A stretch of 64,000 nucleotides of DNA from Crotophaga sulcirostris (Eukaryota > Chordata > Aves > Cuculiformes > Crotophagidae). A model generated the notes under the pieces. That model saw only the letters and a program-made list of their open reading frames with translations. It was not told where the DNA came from and ran no database searches. The stretch is taken from assembly GCA_013397455.1 (NCBI GenBank), contig VYZB01000117.1, forward strand, positions 1,770,055 to 1,834,054. The letters are read 5' to 3'. The translations under genes and the position numbers were made by a program. Below, piece after piece: positions 1 to 13,080 of the stretch; within the stretch, counting starts at the first letter, position 1; every line of letters starts with the position of its first letter.

Positions 1-3000
1 TGGTTATTGTGAAAATACTAGGGCAGTTCTTCACACTACTTTTGCATTTAGTATAAATTAGCCTTTTAGATTTTAAAATACCCTAGATTTCCCCTGTCTA
101 CCATCTTCTCCTTTGATATTATTTCTGAGCTGATGGAAATTTCAATGAGAATGCTTTCAACCTCCAACAAATTAAATATTGGGAGAGTATATTAAGCAGA
201 ACATGAAAATTCAATAGATTTTAGAGCAGTTGTAAAAGGTAAGAAACAAACTGTAATAAAATATAATTGGAAGAAAAAATAAGAGTGATTTGTAAGACTG
301 TAATCTGATTTAGGTTCAACACTCGTTAGAAAAAAGTGCAGGATCTAGACCTTGCAGTGTAACCAAAAAAAAGGTAATGCTTAACATTAAAATAATAGTT
401 TCCATTTCAACTTGTGTGGGCACCAGTAAATTTAAAAAATGTTATGCCTTCACAGTGGTAAATTAGTGCACTTTGCCCACACATATCTTTTTTAAAAGAA
501 GATAAAGTGATCCAGAACATGATTTCCCTTTTGCAGTGCCGAGTCACTGAGCCAGGTGTAAAGCTTTAAGGCTCTGAATTTTCAGACCTGTGTTTAGACA
601 CCACCTCTTTTATTTTTATTTTCTTAAACACAATTTTAAAAATATCTACTACCTCAGGGTGCCCTGCTTCATACTCTCACAGATATAAAATTTCTGTGGG
701 CTATCTGCTTTTAAATCCTTGCTCTGAGCTTCAAGGCTGGCTGAGCCAGGGATACAAAACAGGGTAGAACCAGAAAATAATTATTGATAATCAGAGTGTT
801 TCCTGCTTCCAGCTGGGATAGAAAAACAGCAATAACAGCCTTTTCCATGGCACTTCCCTTTCTACCTTTCCATTTGTGGCCTAAATCTGTATGTAAGGCA
901 CGTGATTTAAAGACAATAGAAAATCTGTATTCAAAGAGAGATCCTTGAAAATTCTGGTATCTTTGCTAAAAATACTTCAGAGTATTTCAAAGAGTTGAAA
1001 CCCATGAGGGTGAGCCCTGAGGTCTAGCCAATACCTTCACTGACAATTAAAGTTCAGGGAGCGGGGCAGATCTAAACAATAAAGGAAAAACTGAATCAAA
1101 CTGGAAGGTGCTACTGATCATTTGGAACACATGAATTAAAATTCAGTGGGATTTTGAGAACTCAGACCAAATTTCAGCAAAATACTGAAGATGAGGACAG
1201 AATACTAATCTTCAGCAAGAGAATGCAAATGTAAATATTTACCAGCTAAAGGAAAGAAAAAAACACCCCAAAACCTACCTAGCTTAGGGACCAGAAGCTC
1301 AGGGTAGGCTCTCCGCTAGCAGATTGGCTAACCAGGCAAAAGAGGCTTGCACAGCAAAACACCGACGTCTCCCTGAGTGGTACAAACGTATGCAGGGAAG
1401 ACCAGGAGGGCATCGCTCCGTTGCACGCAGTACTGCTGGCATTTCAGCACAAACAACAGGTTTGTGTTTGGCCCACACTTCAAGACGCAGCGCAGGTCAG
1501 CAGGAAAAATGGTTAGAAAGTGCTAAGAAGAAAGGTAAGAGGCTTTCACCTTACCAAGGAAAACCTGGAGGGAGTGTGTTTAGTTACACTAGAAAATAGA
1601 AAAAGGCTGCGAGTGGGAAGCATAGTAACCAGCTCCTACGCAGAAAGGTTTTTAAGCAAGACGGGATTGGAGACCTCAATAGGGCTCAAACGTTCAACGT
1701 GAATCTTGTGTTCATTGCATCCTGAGTGTCTGTTCCAGGTAGATTGTATTTAAATTTAAGTTCACAGAGGCATAAATTCCCATTTCTCATATAAATTTTT
1801 AATGCACTTCCATTATTAAACCAAATTTTATTCCAAGCAACTTTGCCTCTAAAATTAATCAAAAGATTTTTTAGTCGTACTCCAGATGAAGCAAACACAG
1901 AATTCCAGGAGCCTAACACAGAAACCAGACTTCTAAAAATAGACTGTGCAGAGCCTGATTTGCTGTAAGTCGAGTGGGTAGGTCACATATCACATCTCTC
2001 TCGGCTGATCAGCATTGGTCAGGTGTTGCTTGAAAGACAGACCAAGAGGGAAAGCAAACAGATTGATTCAGCACAGAGCCCAGAAACATGCGCTATGACA
2101 GGAGGTAGCAGAAACTCCACAAAATAAAGCGATATTTCTATACATTTGAAAACAGAGTTTGAGGCTGGTTTTGTAACCATGCTTGTTTATCACTCTGCAT
2201 CCAAATGCTAAAAATAAGACTTGTTAGTTATGAATAGGTGGGAGTCGCATCTCCATCCAAACCAAAAATATACCCTAAACTATCTCTTTTGGTCTTCCCA
2301 ATTTGGGAAAATAAATTCCTGTCAACAACACAGATATTTAACGTGAGCAAAAATAACAGGAGCTACAGTTGGGAACCTAAAACCTCATGGCCCGTGCCGA
2401 AGGTCTCCCCTCTGTGCTGGAGGCAAAGCTCAGCAGAAGACCAGGGAAGGGGCTCTCTGGTTGCAGAAACTCAACGTCAAGGTAGAAATGTTCAGCACAA
2501 AGAAACACAGGTGCTTTGGCAGGAGTCAGTGAAGGGATAAGGATCTAGGGGGGGGTAACAGCGGGGCACAAAAGGTGTTTGCAGATCCAGAGCAGTCGTT
2601 TACCTGTTCCTCCTGACTGTTTGTGAGGTTACACAGAGCCACTGCTCACATTCAAGAGTCTCATGCTATGGATTTTGTTGAAAATAGGTTTAAAAATGTG
2701 AAATCTTTCACAATGCCTGTTTTGGTATGTGAAAAATAGCACAGAAATATCTGAATTAAGAGCAAGATATCTTTAGTGAGATTATCTCTCTCCCTGAGAA
2801 AAGAAGGAATTAATTTAAAAAAATGAATCTTCTCATTAATTATTTGTATTAAAAGAAATGCTAACACATCAAACAATTTACATGGCTTATTATATATCAC
2901 ATGCAGGTGACAGCCCTCAGCACAGCATCCAGCAGAACACTTCAAAGTATTCAAAGAGCTGGTCAGATGCTGCTTTTGGGGACCTGTCCCCAGTGCTCCG

Positions 3001-4781
3001 AGGATGTGGCAGCTCCAGGTACCTGGCATTCAGCTACTGGGTTTTGCTCACTGCCCTCACATCCTTCAATCACACACTCAAAAAGGGCAAAGTCATCCTT
3101 CAACACACCACTTCAGAAATAGAGAGGGGAAAAAAAGAACATTCACAACCTTCACATTGCAGGTTTTTTCCACAAATGTTCTTTTGTGAGACCAAGAATA
3201 AAAGGGAGAGTAAAAACGTCCATAGATTTTACTTTAATCTTACAAGAGGAATATATAACACCTTCTGTCTGACTCCATTTTGGCTAGACCAGGCTGGCTC
3301 TCCTCAATATATGAGACAGTATAGTAGTCAGATCACATGCCTGGTTCAGTTCCAGCTTCAATCCAAAGTTGCTCTTCACACAAAACCAGAGAAAACTTGG
3401 CAGTGTCATTTCCCAAGCTTGGGTTCAGTCCCGAGCAGAATTCCAAATGAAACACAAGTTCCCAAATCTGCATGGAGCAAACCAAAGAAAACATTGGCAT
3501 CGATGCCAGTGAATCAAGCAGCCAAGTTTTACTGATATCCACACGGTGCTTCTCTTTCAGCTGCCCACAAAGAACTAATATTGCCTTATGCGGGCTGTTT
3601 GCCCTGTAATTGGTACCTAAAACCGATGAGAGGGATGTCAAGGAAACAAAACTGATGTCAGTTTTCGTGTAAGATGTGTCCCTGGGCCATGACCCCCCAG
3701 GCCACTGCCCACAGAAGAGGTTGGAGCAAACCCACACTGGACACTGCTGAAAAATCTCAATAACAAGTAGCAAAAGGAAAATTTCAAGCATGACTAAATA
3801 GTTGATCAGATCAAAGGAAATGGCTGAATTTTAGCTCATGAGAATGGGAGTGATCACTTCTCCTATTGTCTCTACTTATGATACAGGATTGGGGGCTAAT
3901 CCTTGCTGAACATTTCCTGTGTGATTACGTTAAAATCACTTAAACCATGACATCTTTGCTCACATCAGGTAGGACGTTTATACACAGTGCGACTATGCAG
4001 AGATTGAAACAATGCTCAGAATGAGTAAGGATGCCAGAATTTCCTATTGACGCTTTCTGTGATTCAGCCCTCGCTCCTCCCCGAGACGTAAGGCAGGACT
4101 GGTACCCACCGAACTCAAAACAGCATCTTGCATGCCTAAGTGCCATGAAATCATTGCATGGGTGACGCTGTACAGCCGCTAAACAAGCCTATGACAAGCT
4201 TTCTCCTCAAATAAACATGCATTTTCATCAGTCTAAACTAAATAGTGACCAGAGGACCGAGTCGGACCTCTGCAGACAAGCACTAAGGAGGATGATGCTG
4301 TCTGTGCCCTGGCTTACAGATTGGGAGGAAATTTTTCATTCCTTAGAATTGGGCAGAGAATCAATAGCTCATTTTTCATGTTACTGTTATTATGCCCAGT
4401 GCTCCATGGGTATTGTGTTATATACAGCCTCTATAGCAACGGCTTAGATTCCTCGCTCCTGTTTGCTCTGTCAGTGGCAATAATTGCAAAAATCCCCAGG
4501 GTTCAGGAGTGTTTAGCTCCAATTCAGAAATACAATAGTGGGCCCAGTAAAAGTAAAATAATAGCCAAAGAGAACACCACATAAATATGTAAAAAGCTGT
4601 AGCATGGTATCTTTCCAGTCCCATTTGAGTGAATACCCCAGTGCCAACACAGCTCCTCAAAAAAGCACGTGGTAAATGGTGGGGTTTTTTATTAAAAGTG
4701 CCTTTCATCATCCACAAGAATTGCTCCTGAGCGTTGTAGAAACATTGCAACACTGCACATATTGCTGAGACTCTGCTTGTA
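1..4781. other. Unique AT-rich sequence, no gene recognised
   Basis: I see no recognisable exon, RNA gene or transposon in this stretch. The longest open frame runs on the + strand at 2858-3535 (225 codons), with a 152-codon frame on the opposite strand at 3333-3791. Neither resembles a known family; the composition there is simply poorer in stop codons. An 8-base G run lies at about 2548-2555. The stretch ends where a short CR1 3' end begins. Confidence 0.5.
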
Positions 4782-4867
4782 CACATCCCCTGCCCCTGGA
4801 GAGGGGGGTTGGAACTGGGTGATCTCTGAGGTCCCTTCCAGTCCAAACCATTCCATGATTCTATGAT
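4782..4867 (+). mobile_element. CR1 LINE, 3' terminal fragment
   Basis: This is the last 80-90 bases of a CR1 retrotransposon in + orientation. The sequence shows the family's final conserved block (a G-rich GGGGGTTGGAACT segment, then GATCTCTGAGGTCCCTTCCA, then the CCAAACCATTC block) and ends in the ATTCTATGAT tail. CR1 copies are normally 5'-truncated by incomplete target-primed reverse transcription, which explains the very short length. It lies antisense to a 180-codon open frame at 4418-4960 that is therefore not a real gene. Confidence 0.85.
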
Positions 4868-6834
4868 AAGTAAAACAGGGCGCTGAGAGTAAAATGGGTT
4901 TTTGGTGGCAAAGTCTTCAAGGCAGGCTGATGAGGAAGAAGGTGATTGCAGAAGCACCAATTCACAGCTTTATTCATGTTCAACCAACGACTACCAGACT
5001 CTGTTCAGGGCTGATTTTTGGTATATGCTAGGGGGTATATAGAGGAGAATTCTTTTAGAAGAGCTGCCCTGCAGAGTCAATGACAGGATATACTAAGAGA
5101 GAACAATCTTTATCTTCCATTTCTAACCTTTATAAAAGTTTCCCTGAGAACTTGCATAGCAAATATTAGTTTTTTGCTACACCTTAAATGAGCAACTGTA
5201 AAATTCCAAAATTTCTTATCTCTGCAAAACATACTTATTCGTATATATTTTCATATGTATCTGTAAGTGTAAAGAAAAAAAGACTATTATTTTCACCCAG
5301 ATAAACTGGAGCAGGCTTGGAGCTAGACCTAACAGACCTTTGCAGGCTAAATGAATTTGCCTTGTTGTGTTTGCATGAACATAGAAAATTGTTTCAATAA
5401 ATTCCTTTATAGAGGAGAAATGAAAAACACACTGATGAGTGTACAGCAGAAAAAGAATAAGAAAGCTAGTCGAACTCTTGTGTTCATTTTCTTCTGACTA
5501 GGCAAGCAAAGGATCTATCAATAAAACTAAAAGAAAAAAATTGATAGGGTAAAGCAGCACACACAGACTCTAATTCAATTAACCTGCAAAACACCCTGCC
5601 GAGAGGTCCAAATCAGGGCTGATTTTCATGTGAATTAATATAGATTTCACCATATAACTCATTAGATTGAAAATGTCAGAGTACTCTATAGCACCAGAGA
5701 GTAAACTGATGGTTGTCTTTGGTCTAAAAACTGCAGCAATGTTCTACCAACATTAAGCAGTAACTGCATTATACGTTGTTTTCTCTCTGCTACATTTAGC
5801 TTTGGCTATTGCTGGAGTAATACCTACTGGGTCCTGAAAAGATGTTATAGTATTTGCATTACACACAGTGACTTAAAAAGGTGTACACATAGAAATAAAG
5901 GATATTACAGGAAATGTTTGCAGGCTCGGGAGTAGAGTGGCCAGATTTACCACCAGCCTGTGCTGAAGTAGTAATGCGTACGCTCAACCAGGTTGTGTGG
6001 CTGCACTGTATATGGCAGGCAGTGAAGGGAGCTGAAACACCAAATTTCATTAAGATTCTCCAGCAGCTGCTGTAAAAGGAATTAGCATGACAAGCAGAGC
6101 ACAAAGCTATCAGAAGAACGCTGCACAAGTGAATAGAAATTGAAGAAAAATGAGCTCCTTGTGAAATATTGCAATCACTTCTTTAAGCAATAAAGAGACG
6201 GTTTGTTAAATAATAGACTAGAACAACTCCAATAAAATAAAAACTGTCAAAGTATCCTTTTTAAAGTTGCTACACAATCTTCTAATTTTGCTTTCATTAC
6301 TAAACAGTAACAGATGATCAGATTTTATCATCATCCTGTCTGGACAATATCTTACTAGTATTTGAATACATTAGAAAATGAAAGAATACCAGAAGAAGAA
6401 AATCTAATATAATTACCACTTTCTGAAAATAGCTTATGCATAACATTCACTTAATATAGCTCGAATAAAGTGAGAAAGAAATCAACGATGGAGAAACTGT
6501 TTCCTATTTAAGACCAATACAAACAGCTTGTCCTAACCATCTCTTTGGCATTCCCTTCCCTTTCCTGTGTGTTGAACGAAATGAGCAAAAATAATTGTCC
6601 CAAAAGAAACCACACATTATTGCCTGACCAGAAGCCTCAGCCTTAATTCACCTAAGGATGATCTGGCTACAAACTTTGAGTTAGATGAATCCTTTCCCAC
6701 AAACACCTTTTCCTTCACAGAAAGAAAATGAAAAGATAGAAATAGAGAAACAAAATTTGCACTATTTTGTGTTCCATTGCCACAGCGGCTGAAGGGCTTA
6801 AATCTGCTGCCTCCAGCCAATAAGTTGACCACTA
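4868..6834. other. Unique AT-rich sequence, nothing recognised
   Basis: There are no repeats, exons or RNA genes that I can support here. The stretch consists of AT-rich single-copy-looking sequence between two CR1 fragments. The open frame at 5859-6128 on the minus strand has no family resemblance. Confidence 0.5.
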
Positions 6835-7212
6835 CATAGACTCACAGAACAGTTTGGGTTGGAAGGGACCTTAAAGATCATCCAGCTCTAATAGCCCTGC
6901 TATGGGCAAGGACACCTTCCACTGGATTAGGTTGCTCAAAGCCTCATCCAACCTGGCCTTGAACACCTCCAGGGATGGGGTATCCATGACTTCACCATCC
7001 TCACGGGAAAAAATTTTTTCCTAATATCTCATCTAAATCTTCTCTCTTTCAGCTTAAAACCGTTAGCCCTCATCCTATCACTGTACTCCCCTATAAACAA
7101 CGTCTCCTCAGCTTTTCCATAGGCCTCCTTTCAGTACTAGAAGGCTGCTCTAAGGTCTTCCCAAAATCTTCTCTTCTCCAAGCTGAACATCCCCAACTCT
7201 CTCAACCTGTCT
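6835..7212 (-). mobile_element. CR1 LINE, 5'-truncated 3' end
   Basis: On the minus strand this is the 3' end of a CR1 element. Read on the + strand it begins with a diverged tail (CATAGACTCACAGAACAG), then the GTTTGGGTTGGAAGGGACCT block, the CTGGATTAGGTTGCTCAAAGC block, and continues into the reverse complement of the reverse-transcriptase C-terminus (TTTCAGCTTAAAACCGTTA region). It stops near CAACCTGTCTT, where intact relatives continue. The reading frame is broken. A small oppositely oriented CR1 tail follows immediately. Confidence 0.93.
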
Positions 7213-7264
7213 TGTCTTTTCCAACCTCAGTGATTCTATGATTTGACTAGGTGATTCTATGATC
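7213..7264 (+). mobile_element. Probable CR1 3' tail in opposite orientation
   Basis: The bases CTTTTCCAACCTCAGTGATTCTATGAT have the form of a CR1 3' end read on the + strand (CCTTCCAACC block followed by the ATTCTATG tail). A second GATTCTATGATC follows at 7252-7263. The neighbouring larger copy is on the minus strand, so this is a separate or inverted piece. It is short, and the assignment rests on the tail motif and its context. Confidence 0.55.
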
Positions 7265-10200
7265 ATCAAAACGGCAGCACATCATCAGGAAATTCAACCT
7301 TCTCACTTCCCTCAAATAGGCCCAGATGCATTGTGCAGCAGCAGCCACTCCCTTGCACAATGTCATCCCATGTGTGCACACAGAGTATGTTTTCCTGCAA
7401 ACACGAGAAGAAAAAAGGGTCCATTTTCCTGCACAAGCTGCACTCACTGTCCTATGTCCTGCACCATCACTTCCATAATCAACCCAGGTCCCAGCCAGTT
7501 TCTCTGATCCCCTCAAGGGTGCAAGAAAACATCTCTGGCCCGTTGAGATACCTGTTCCAAACTGTAAGATCATAATTATTTTGTGAGATTTCCGTCCTAT
7601 TTTAAATACTGTGAAAATAAACCACTGTCTCAAAAAAATACTGGACTAGGCATACAGACAGACACTAATTTCCTTAGGAAATAAAGCTAAAAAACATCTT
7701 CCTGCCTAAATTGCCAGACAGAATTCCCCCTTCCTTAGCCCCCTGTGTCTCTAGCTCTGTCTACAGCAATCCCAACTTATACCGGAGCTGAAAAAAAAAA
7801 AGTCACAGCCTTAGTTACATCAATCATTAACGTAGCAGGGGTTGGTAAGTGCACAATGTACATGTAGCTGTTTGTCATTAGGTTGATGGCAAACATCCTT
7901 TGGCCTTTTTCTAATTCTCAATCAGCACAGAAATAAGTCACAAGTTCTGAGCAAAAAATCACTACATTGGAGACTACCTCAAAGCCTTTTACCACTGAAT
8001 ACAGAAAAGGTTAGTGTCCTTTTCTCAATCAGTCTTGGCTCTGTTGGGTACAAACTGAAAGGCAGAAAAGAAAAAAAAGAAACACCACCTGGGTCACCAT
8101 ATCTGCTCAGGAACAGATATTAGAGGCTACTATCATTTATTTGGTATTGGAAAGGCGCTCCACTCTAGTAAAGACAGAACGACATCCAGTGGCAGAGGTT
8201 AAACCTAGAGAAATTAGAATGGGAAACAGAAGATGAATCATAGGAGTGGTTGATTTTTAAAGGATATGGAAAATTCAAAGGAAGATCTGCTATCCTTCTG
8301 AAAATGCTGCAGTCCATCAACCAGAATTTCCTGGTAACAGTACAGAAATTAAGAAGGAAAGTAGTAGCATCTGTGATATTTAGGGACAGGATGACCACAG
8401 TAATTCTCCTTCAGAACTTTCAGCCATCACACTTGTGAAAAGAAGGGAGTGAAGAGAAGCAGGATGCCTTAAAGGAAAAAACTATTTTGGTGAAAGACTC
8501 TGGAACCAGATTCTGCACCTAAATTTCATATGTATTTCTAGCGTTTCCTTGATGTTTCTTAGAAACAGGAGATGACCAGTTGCAGACCTCCCTGTCCCTC
8601 AGCACATAACTCCAACAATACTGTTGAGCACAGAGTGCCAGAGCACAACTCTGAAAACCTGCATTTGGTTTAGAGTCATGTCACTGATATGCTGGGCAAT
8701 CTGATGGCTCACTCTGTCCTTTGTTTCACCACCTTCAACACGAAGGATGACCCTGATGTTTTCTATTTAGTTCTTCAAGATCTATTGCTGGAAAATGTCA
8801 TAGTAAAGTGATGTTACTGTTAATCCAGGAAACTTTTGCACTGTTTAATTGTAAATCTTCAATACAAAAGATAACACTGTCATTTTTCTAAAATAATAGG
8901 TTCAAACTATAGCAGGTATCTGCTTTAGAAATGAAATACCTTACTCAAGTGAAGGTAAAACCCTTTGAAATGAGTACAAAAAGCTCCGCTTTTTTTTGCC
9001 TGCCAAGTTCTTCCAATGCTTTTCATTTACTCCTCCGCTAAAATGCAGAATTTAAAAAATTCTAAATTATCTATCTCCAGTTTTATCAATGGGAGCTTTG
9101 AATTTTTGTTTGAAAGGTTGCTTACTTGCCACCTTCTGCTCTAAAGAGAATATAAAAGACTTCTGCTGCATTGATAATCTACATGTCAATTCTTAGGAAT
9201 AAATTTCAGGGAAGGTTAGGTGGCACATAACTTACTGGGAACCACTGCAAGATTGCAGGCAAGGTTACAGTATTGTCCTTTCAACAGGACAAATAATATA
9301 TCCATTCAGTACAAGCCAGTCCTGTCATGTTACCTCATTTTAATCAGCCTTTCTATGATATATTCATGTGGAAATTGGGCTAAAAATACCCCCTGCCAAG
9401 GTGACTGAAGACATAAAATTGAAAACTTTATTTTGCATATTTTAAGATCAGGTTTTTGTCCTGAAACAATGTAGCCTGTTAATTGAGTTTCATACAGAGA
9501 AGAGAGAGAATGAAAGCCAGGGGAGGGAAGGAGGAGACGGGCCAGGAGCTATCACCTCTCCATCAATGATTAACCAGCCCAGGCTACAGATAACACGATC
9601 TTTCTGCACTCCCCAGAAGCAGAGCATTCTTATTCAGCACCTTCGATTACACAAAAACAACGAAAATAAAAAAGCGAAAGGCTGGGCTTGGGTGCTGGAG
9701 TGTAACCGCCCAGCAGCATCCACAAAAATATGGGTGGCCAAGTCAGTCCTTTAACTGGGTCCCTGGTGGGGAGGTGGACAGACATGTTTTCCCAGGAGAA
9801 GACAGCACTGCTTGTGGGGATGGGCAAGAGGAGGATTCCCTCTAGCTACAATCCTCAGCACACAGCAAAAGTCACCTGTCCACGGAGGTGTCATTAGGAT
9901 GGAAAAAAACCTCATCTTGGTCTATTTGCCAAAGGTGTTTATAAGGGAAAGGGAGAAGCAATGACTTTGCATATCAAAGCCACGCACAGCCACAGCATTG
10001 CATGGATTCAGAGCTATTCCCCAAACAGGTCTCCTCCTCAGCTTGCTCCGTTTACAAATCAGAACAAGGTATTTCTTGTTGTTTCGCCTGCAACCTCAGC
10101 CTGGTGCACCGAAAGATCAGCTGGTGGTCCTTCCTCACAGGCAGTCCATCCTCCTCCCTGAAGAAGCCCAGAGACACAACCGAGCTGGCAACCACACCGC

Positions 10201-10964
10201 TGATAGGGGAAGCGGAGCAGGCACACAGCTTGATCTTTTGCTCTCGTATTGGCTGCGCCATGCTGGCAGTAATGAAAATTTATATCTGTCAGTGCATTAA
10301 ATTGATCTAAGTGAAAAGAACCACAGGGGGCTGAGGCTGTGATAAGGAGAGGGCAGTTCTGCAGACCTTAACCACATGCTGAAGGTGTCCCTCTACTTTT
10401 TCCCCAAATCCTTCAACTAAGCGCACATAATCTTTCAGCAATCAAACTCCTCTGAGGCTCAGCACGCTCATCTTCCACAGGTATAAGGATACATCAATAT
10501 TATGCAGACCAGGACAAGCACTGGCAGTTCCATACCAGTGGTTATGTGAAGTTTTAAGCTAATTTTCAAAAGGGCATTTTGTGTAGAATATCTGCAGCAG
10601 TGCTTTTGACTTTTTGCAGCCGAACTGAAATAGATGAGGGGCAATAGGAAGCCTATTAGGAGAAAATGGAATACTACATTGCTTTCAAAAAATTACAAAA
10701 ATTATCCTTTTCTGCTTTTTTATGTAACAATTTGTCTGCTATGGCAGCACAAAAAATCAGCAAAGACCATTCACATTCAAGACAAAAACTGATATTAAGA
10801 ATTGAAATTTCTCATTTCAAGCGGAAAAGAGCCCTTGCTTGCTACAGCAATTTTCATTTTCCATGGGTATAAAGAAACAAACTGATCATAGCCAAAGAGT
10901 ACTACTACTGAGCTTGAACTTTTCACAAGTGCTTACAAAGGATGTTTCTCAGGGGTCAGTAACA
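7265..10964. other. Unique sequence with a GC-richer island at 9.5-10.3 kb
   Basis: No exon is recognised. Sequence from about 9500 to 10300 is richer in G and C than its surroundings and has several overlapping open frames on both strands, none resembling a known protein. It contains a near-palindrome CTTTGCATATCAAAG at 9965-9979, which combines HMG-box-like CTTTG/CAAAG half sites with an octamer-like core. The remainder is AT-rich and shows no repeat that I recognise. Confidence 0.4.
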
Positions 10965-11698
10965 GAGCTGATATCATTACCCATCTTTACCTGGATGCGA
11001 TTTTGCAGATGACCCCAAACTGGGGAAAGAGAACGTCAACGCACTGAAGGATTTTGCCATTCAGAGGGACATCCAAAAGCTGGAAGAATGGGCTGTCAGA
11101 AACTGCACAAGTCTTGCATTTGAGAAAAGAACAATTTCAGTACAGGTGCCCAGGCAGCAACAACAGCTAAATGTAGCTGGAATGCTTTTCCAAGAGCCCA
11201 GTCTGCAAGTCAATTGGAAGTGATTACTCCCCTTCACTCACCTGTCTCACTTGGGTACCATGTCCGGTTCTGGGACTCTCTCTGTATAAGAGAGATGTTG
11301 ACAAACTGGAATGAATTCCCACAGTTGAAGCTGGACCACACAATGCATGTGGAAAAACTAAACAAAATGGAAGAGAAGTCCCTGGAGGCTTCTCACTACC
11401 AATATCCCTACATAAAGGGAGCTTACAGAAAAGACAGGGACAGATTTTTTTCAGAGGTGCACAGCAGAAGGACAAGAGGCAATGGTTACAAATTGTAGCA
11501 AAGGAAATCTTGATCAGAGACACGGGAAAAACATTCACACTAGGAGAAAGCATGGGCCTCTCCATCCTTGGAGATTTGCAAAACTTGCTGGAGGCAGCTC
11601 TGAGCAATCTGATTCAACTTTGAGGTTAGGCTTCCTTTGAGCAGAGGCAAGACTACATGGCTTCCAGAAGACCCTTCCAGCGCCAGATTTTGTGTGAC
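10965..11698 (+). mobile_element. CR1 LINE fragment, old and diverged
   Basis: This is a diverged CR1 copy on the + strand covering the C-terminal part of the reverse transcriptase and the 3' end. Near 11005 the bases read as CDFADDPKLG, which contains the FADD box (motif C, YxDD-type catalytic motif) of CR1 polymerase. The following bases match the family's 'NSAIQRDIQKLEEWA'-type block. From 11215 the TACTCC...CCGGTTCTGGGACTC segment and then the AAGGACAAGAGGCAATGG segment follow in family order. The end near GACCCTTCCAGCGCC is the decayed 3' terminus. Frameshifts and stops are frequent, so it is a pseudogene. It looks older than the copies at 12.6 and 15.2 kb. Confidence 0.85.
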
Positions 11699-12595
11699 GC
11701 TCAATGCCTATGTCTGTACTCATGCACTTCTTTTATTGTGATAGCTGTTACAAGAAAAAGCAGGCAAAGGACTCAAGTTTCTATCATTACTTTTCAAGGA
11801 GAGAGAGTCAGAAAGACAGCTTATACTTGGCACAACTTATACACACCTTTAAGCACTCCAGCAATGGAACTGGAGGGAGAAAGAAATGACATGGTCTCCC
11901 TATTTCTTCTGGTTTTAATAGAAAGAGCGTCTTCAGCTTCCATGCAGACAGAGGAGCTCACTATGACCAAAAGCAGATGATTTGTTGTGACTCCATTCCC
12001 TGTTTTCCCTCTAGGGAAACTGAGAAATAAAATACAGAGGGCAACAGCTAGCAGATAGACAATTATAGACCTACTGTTCTTCACAACAGCAACTCTGCCT
12101 CTATTTCACTGTGTCACGCTTAGATCATTTTGAAAACTAGCATCCCTGCTATGCATCCTGCTGCACACTGTAAGCTCATCGTGCAGCAACATCACTTTAG
12201 TAGCCAAATAGCTTTAGAAACTCACTCCTACTTGTCAAGTTGAAAAACAGACAATGAAGAACAGGGTGTTTTCTAGGTAATGGTGACAGATTCCAGAACT
12301 CCCGGTTAGTGACAGAAGGCTTTATGAAGAACTCCACACAGACACAAACATGACTGCAAATACAAAGCAGTAGTAGAGATTGTTTTATTTAGCTAGTCTA
12401 GATAATAATTTCAATATAGGCTGGTGAACAATGGCTCTAACTGTGCTGCAGTAAAGACTTTCTATATTGTACTTTTAAACATAAGTAATTAAGCATCTTC
12501 ACACTTTGCTAAATCAACAGCCTTTTGACCAAGATTTACTCTAACAGCAATAGAGCATGAAAAGGAAAATAGTTCTGTAATAATATCTTAATTTT
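11699..12595. other. Unique sequence, nothing recognised
   Basis: A short interval between two CR1 copies. I see no exon, RNA gene or further repeat in it. Confidence 0.5.
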
Positions 12596-13080
12596 CATAG
12601 AATCATAGAATGGTTCAGGTTGGAAGAGACCTTAAAGATCATCCAGTTCCAACCCCCCTGCCATGCACAGGAACACCTCCCACTGGATCAGGTTGTTCAA
12701 AGCCTCATCCAACCTTGCCTTGAACAATTCCAGGGATGGGGCATCCACGACTTCTCCGGGCAACCTGTGCCAGTGTCTCACCACTCTTACAGGAATAAAA
12801 TTCTTCCTAATATCTAATATAAATCTATGCTCTTTCAGCTTAAAACGGTTATCCCTCATTGTATCAATGCATTCCCTGATAAAGAGTCCCTCCCCACCCT
12901 TCCTGTAGGCTCCCTTTAAGTACTGGAAGGCGGCTATAAGGTCTCCCCACAGCCTTCTCTTCTCTAAGCTGAGCAACCCCAACTCTCTCAGCCTGTTCTC
13001 ACATGAGAGGTGCTCCAGCCCTCTGATCATCTTCATGGTCTCCTTTGGACTCACTCAAACAGTTCCACGTCCTTCCCATG
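12596..13080 (-). mobile_element. CR1 LINE, well-preserved 3' end
   Basis: This minus-strand CR1 carries an intact-looking tail (CATAGAATCATAGAATGG on the + strand), the 3' untranslated block and the end of ORF2. It is one of the best preserved copies here. It is truncated at its 5' end near 13080, shortly after the block that encodes the conserved RGLEHLS segment. Only the last 140 or so codons of the roughly 900-codon ORF2 product are present. Confidence 0.95.
12632..13054 (-). pseudogene. CR1 ORF2 reverse transcriptase, C-terminal remnant
   Basis: A 140-codon open frame on the minus strand encodes the C-terminal tail of CR1 ORF2, downstream of the reverse-transcriptase catalytic core. Visible family blocks, in order, are RLRELGLLSLEKRRLWGDLI (residues about 21-40), an FQYLKGAYRKGGEGLF-like block, FKLKEHRF and FILDIRKNF, and RVVRHWHRLPGEVVDAPSLE. 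In complete elements this domain helps bind the element's own RNA 3' end; that is family knowledge. Endonuclease and palm domains are absent, so no activity is expected. The frame remaining open suggests moderate age. Confidence 0.9.

Noticed and set aside
4418..4960. 180-codon open frame on the minus strand
   Set aside because: It runs antisense through the CR1 3' tail at 4782-4867 and has no domain; the openness is accidental.
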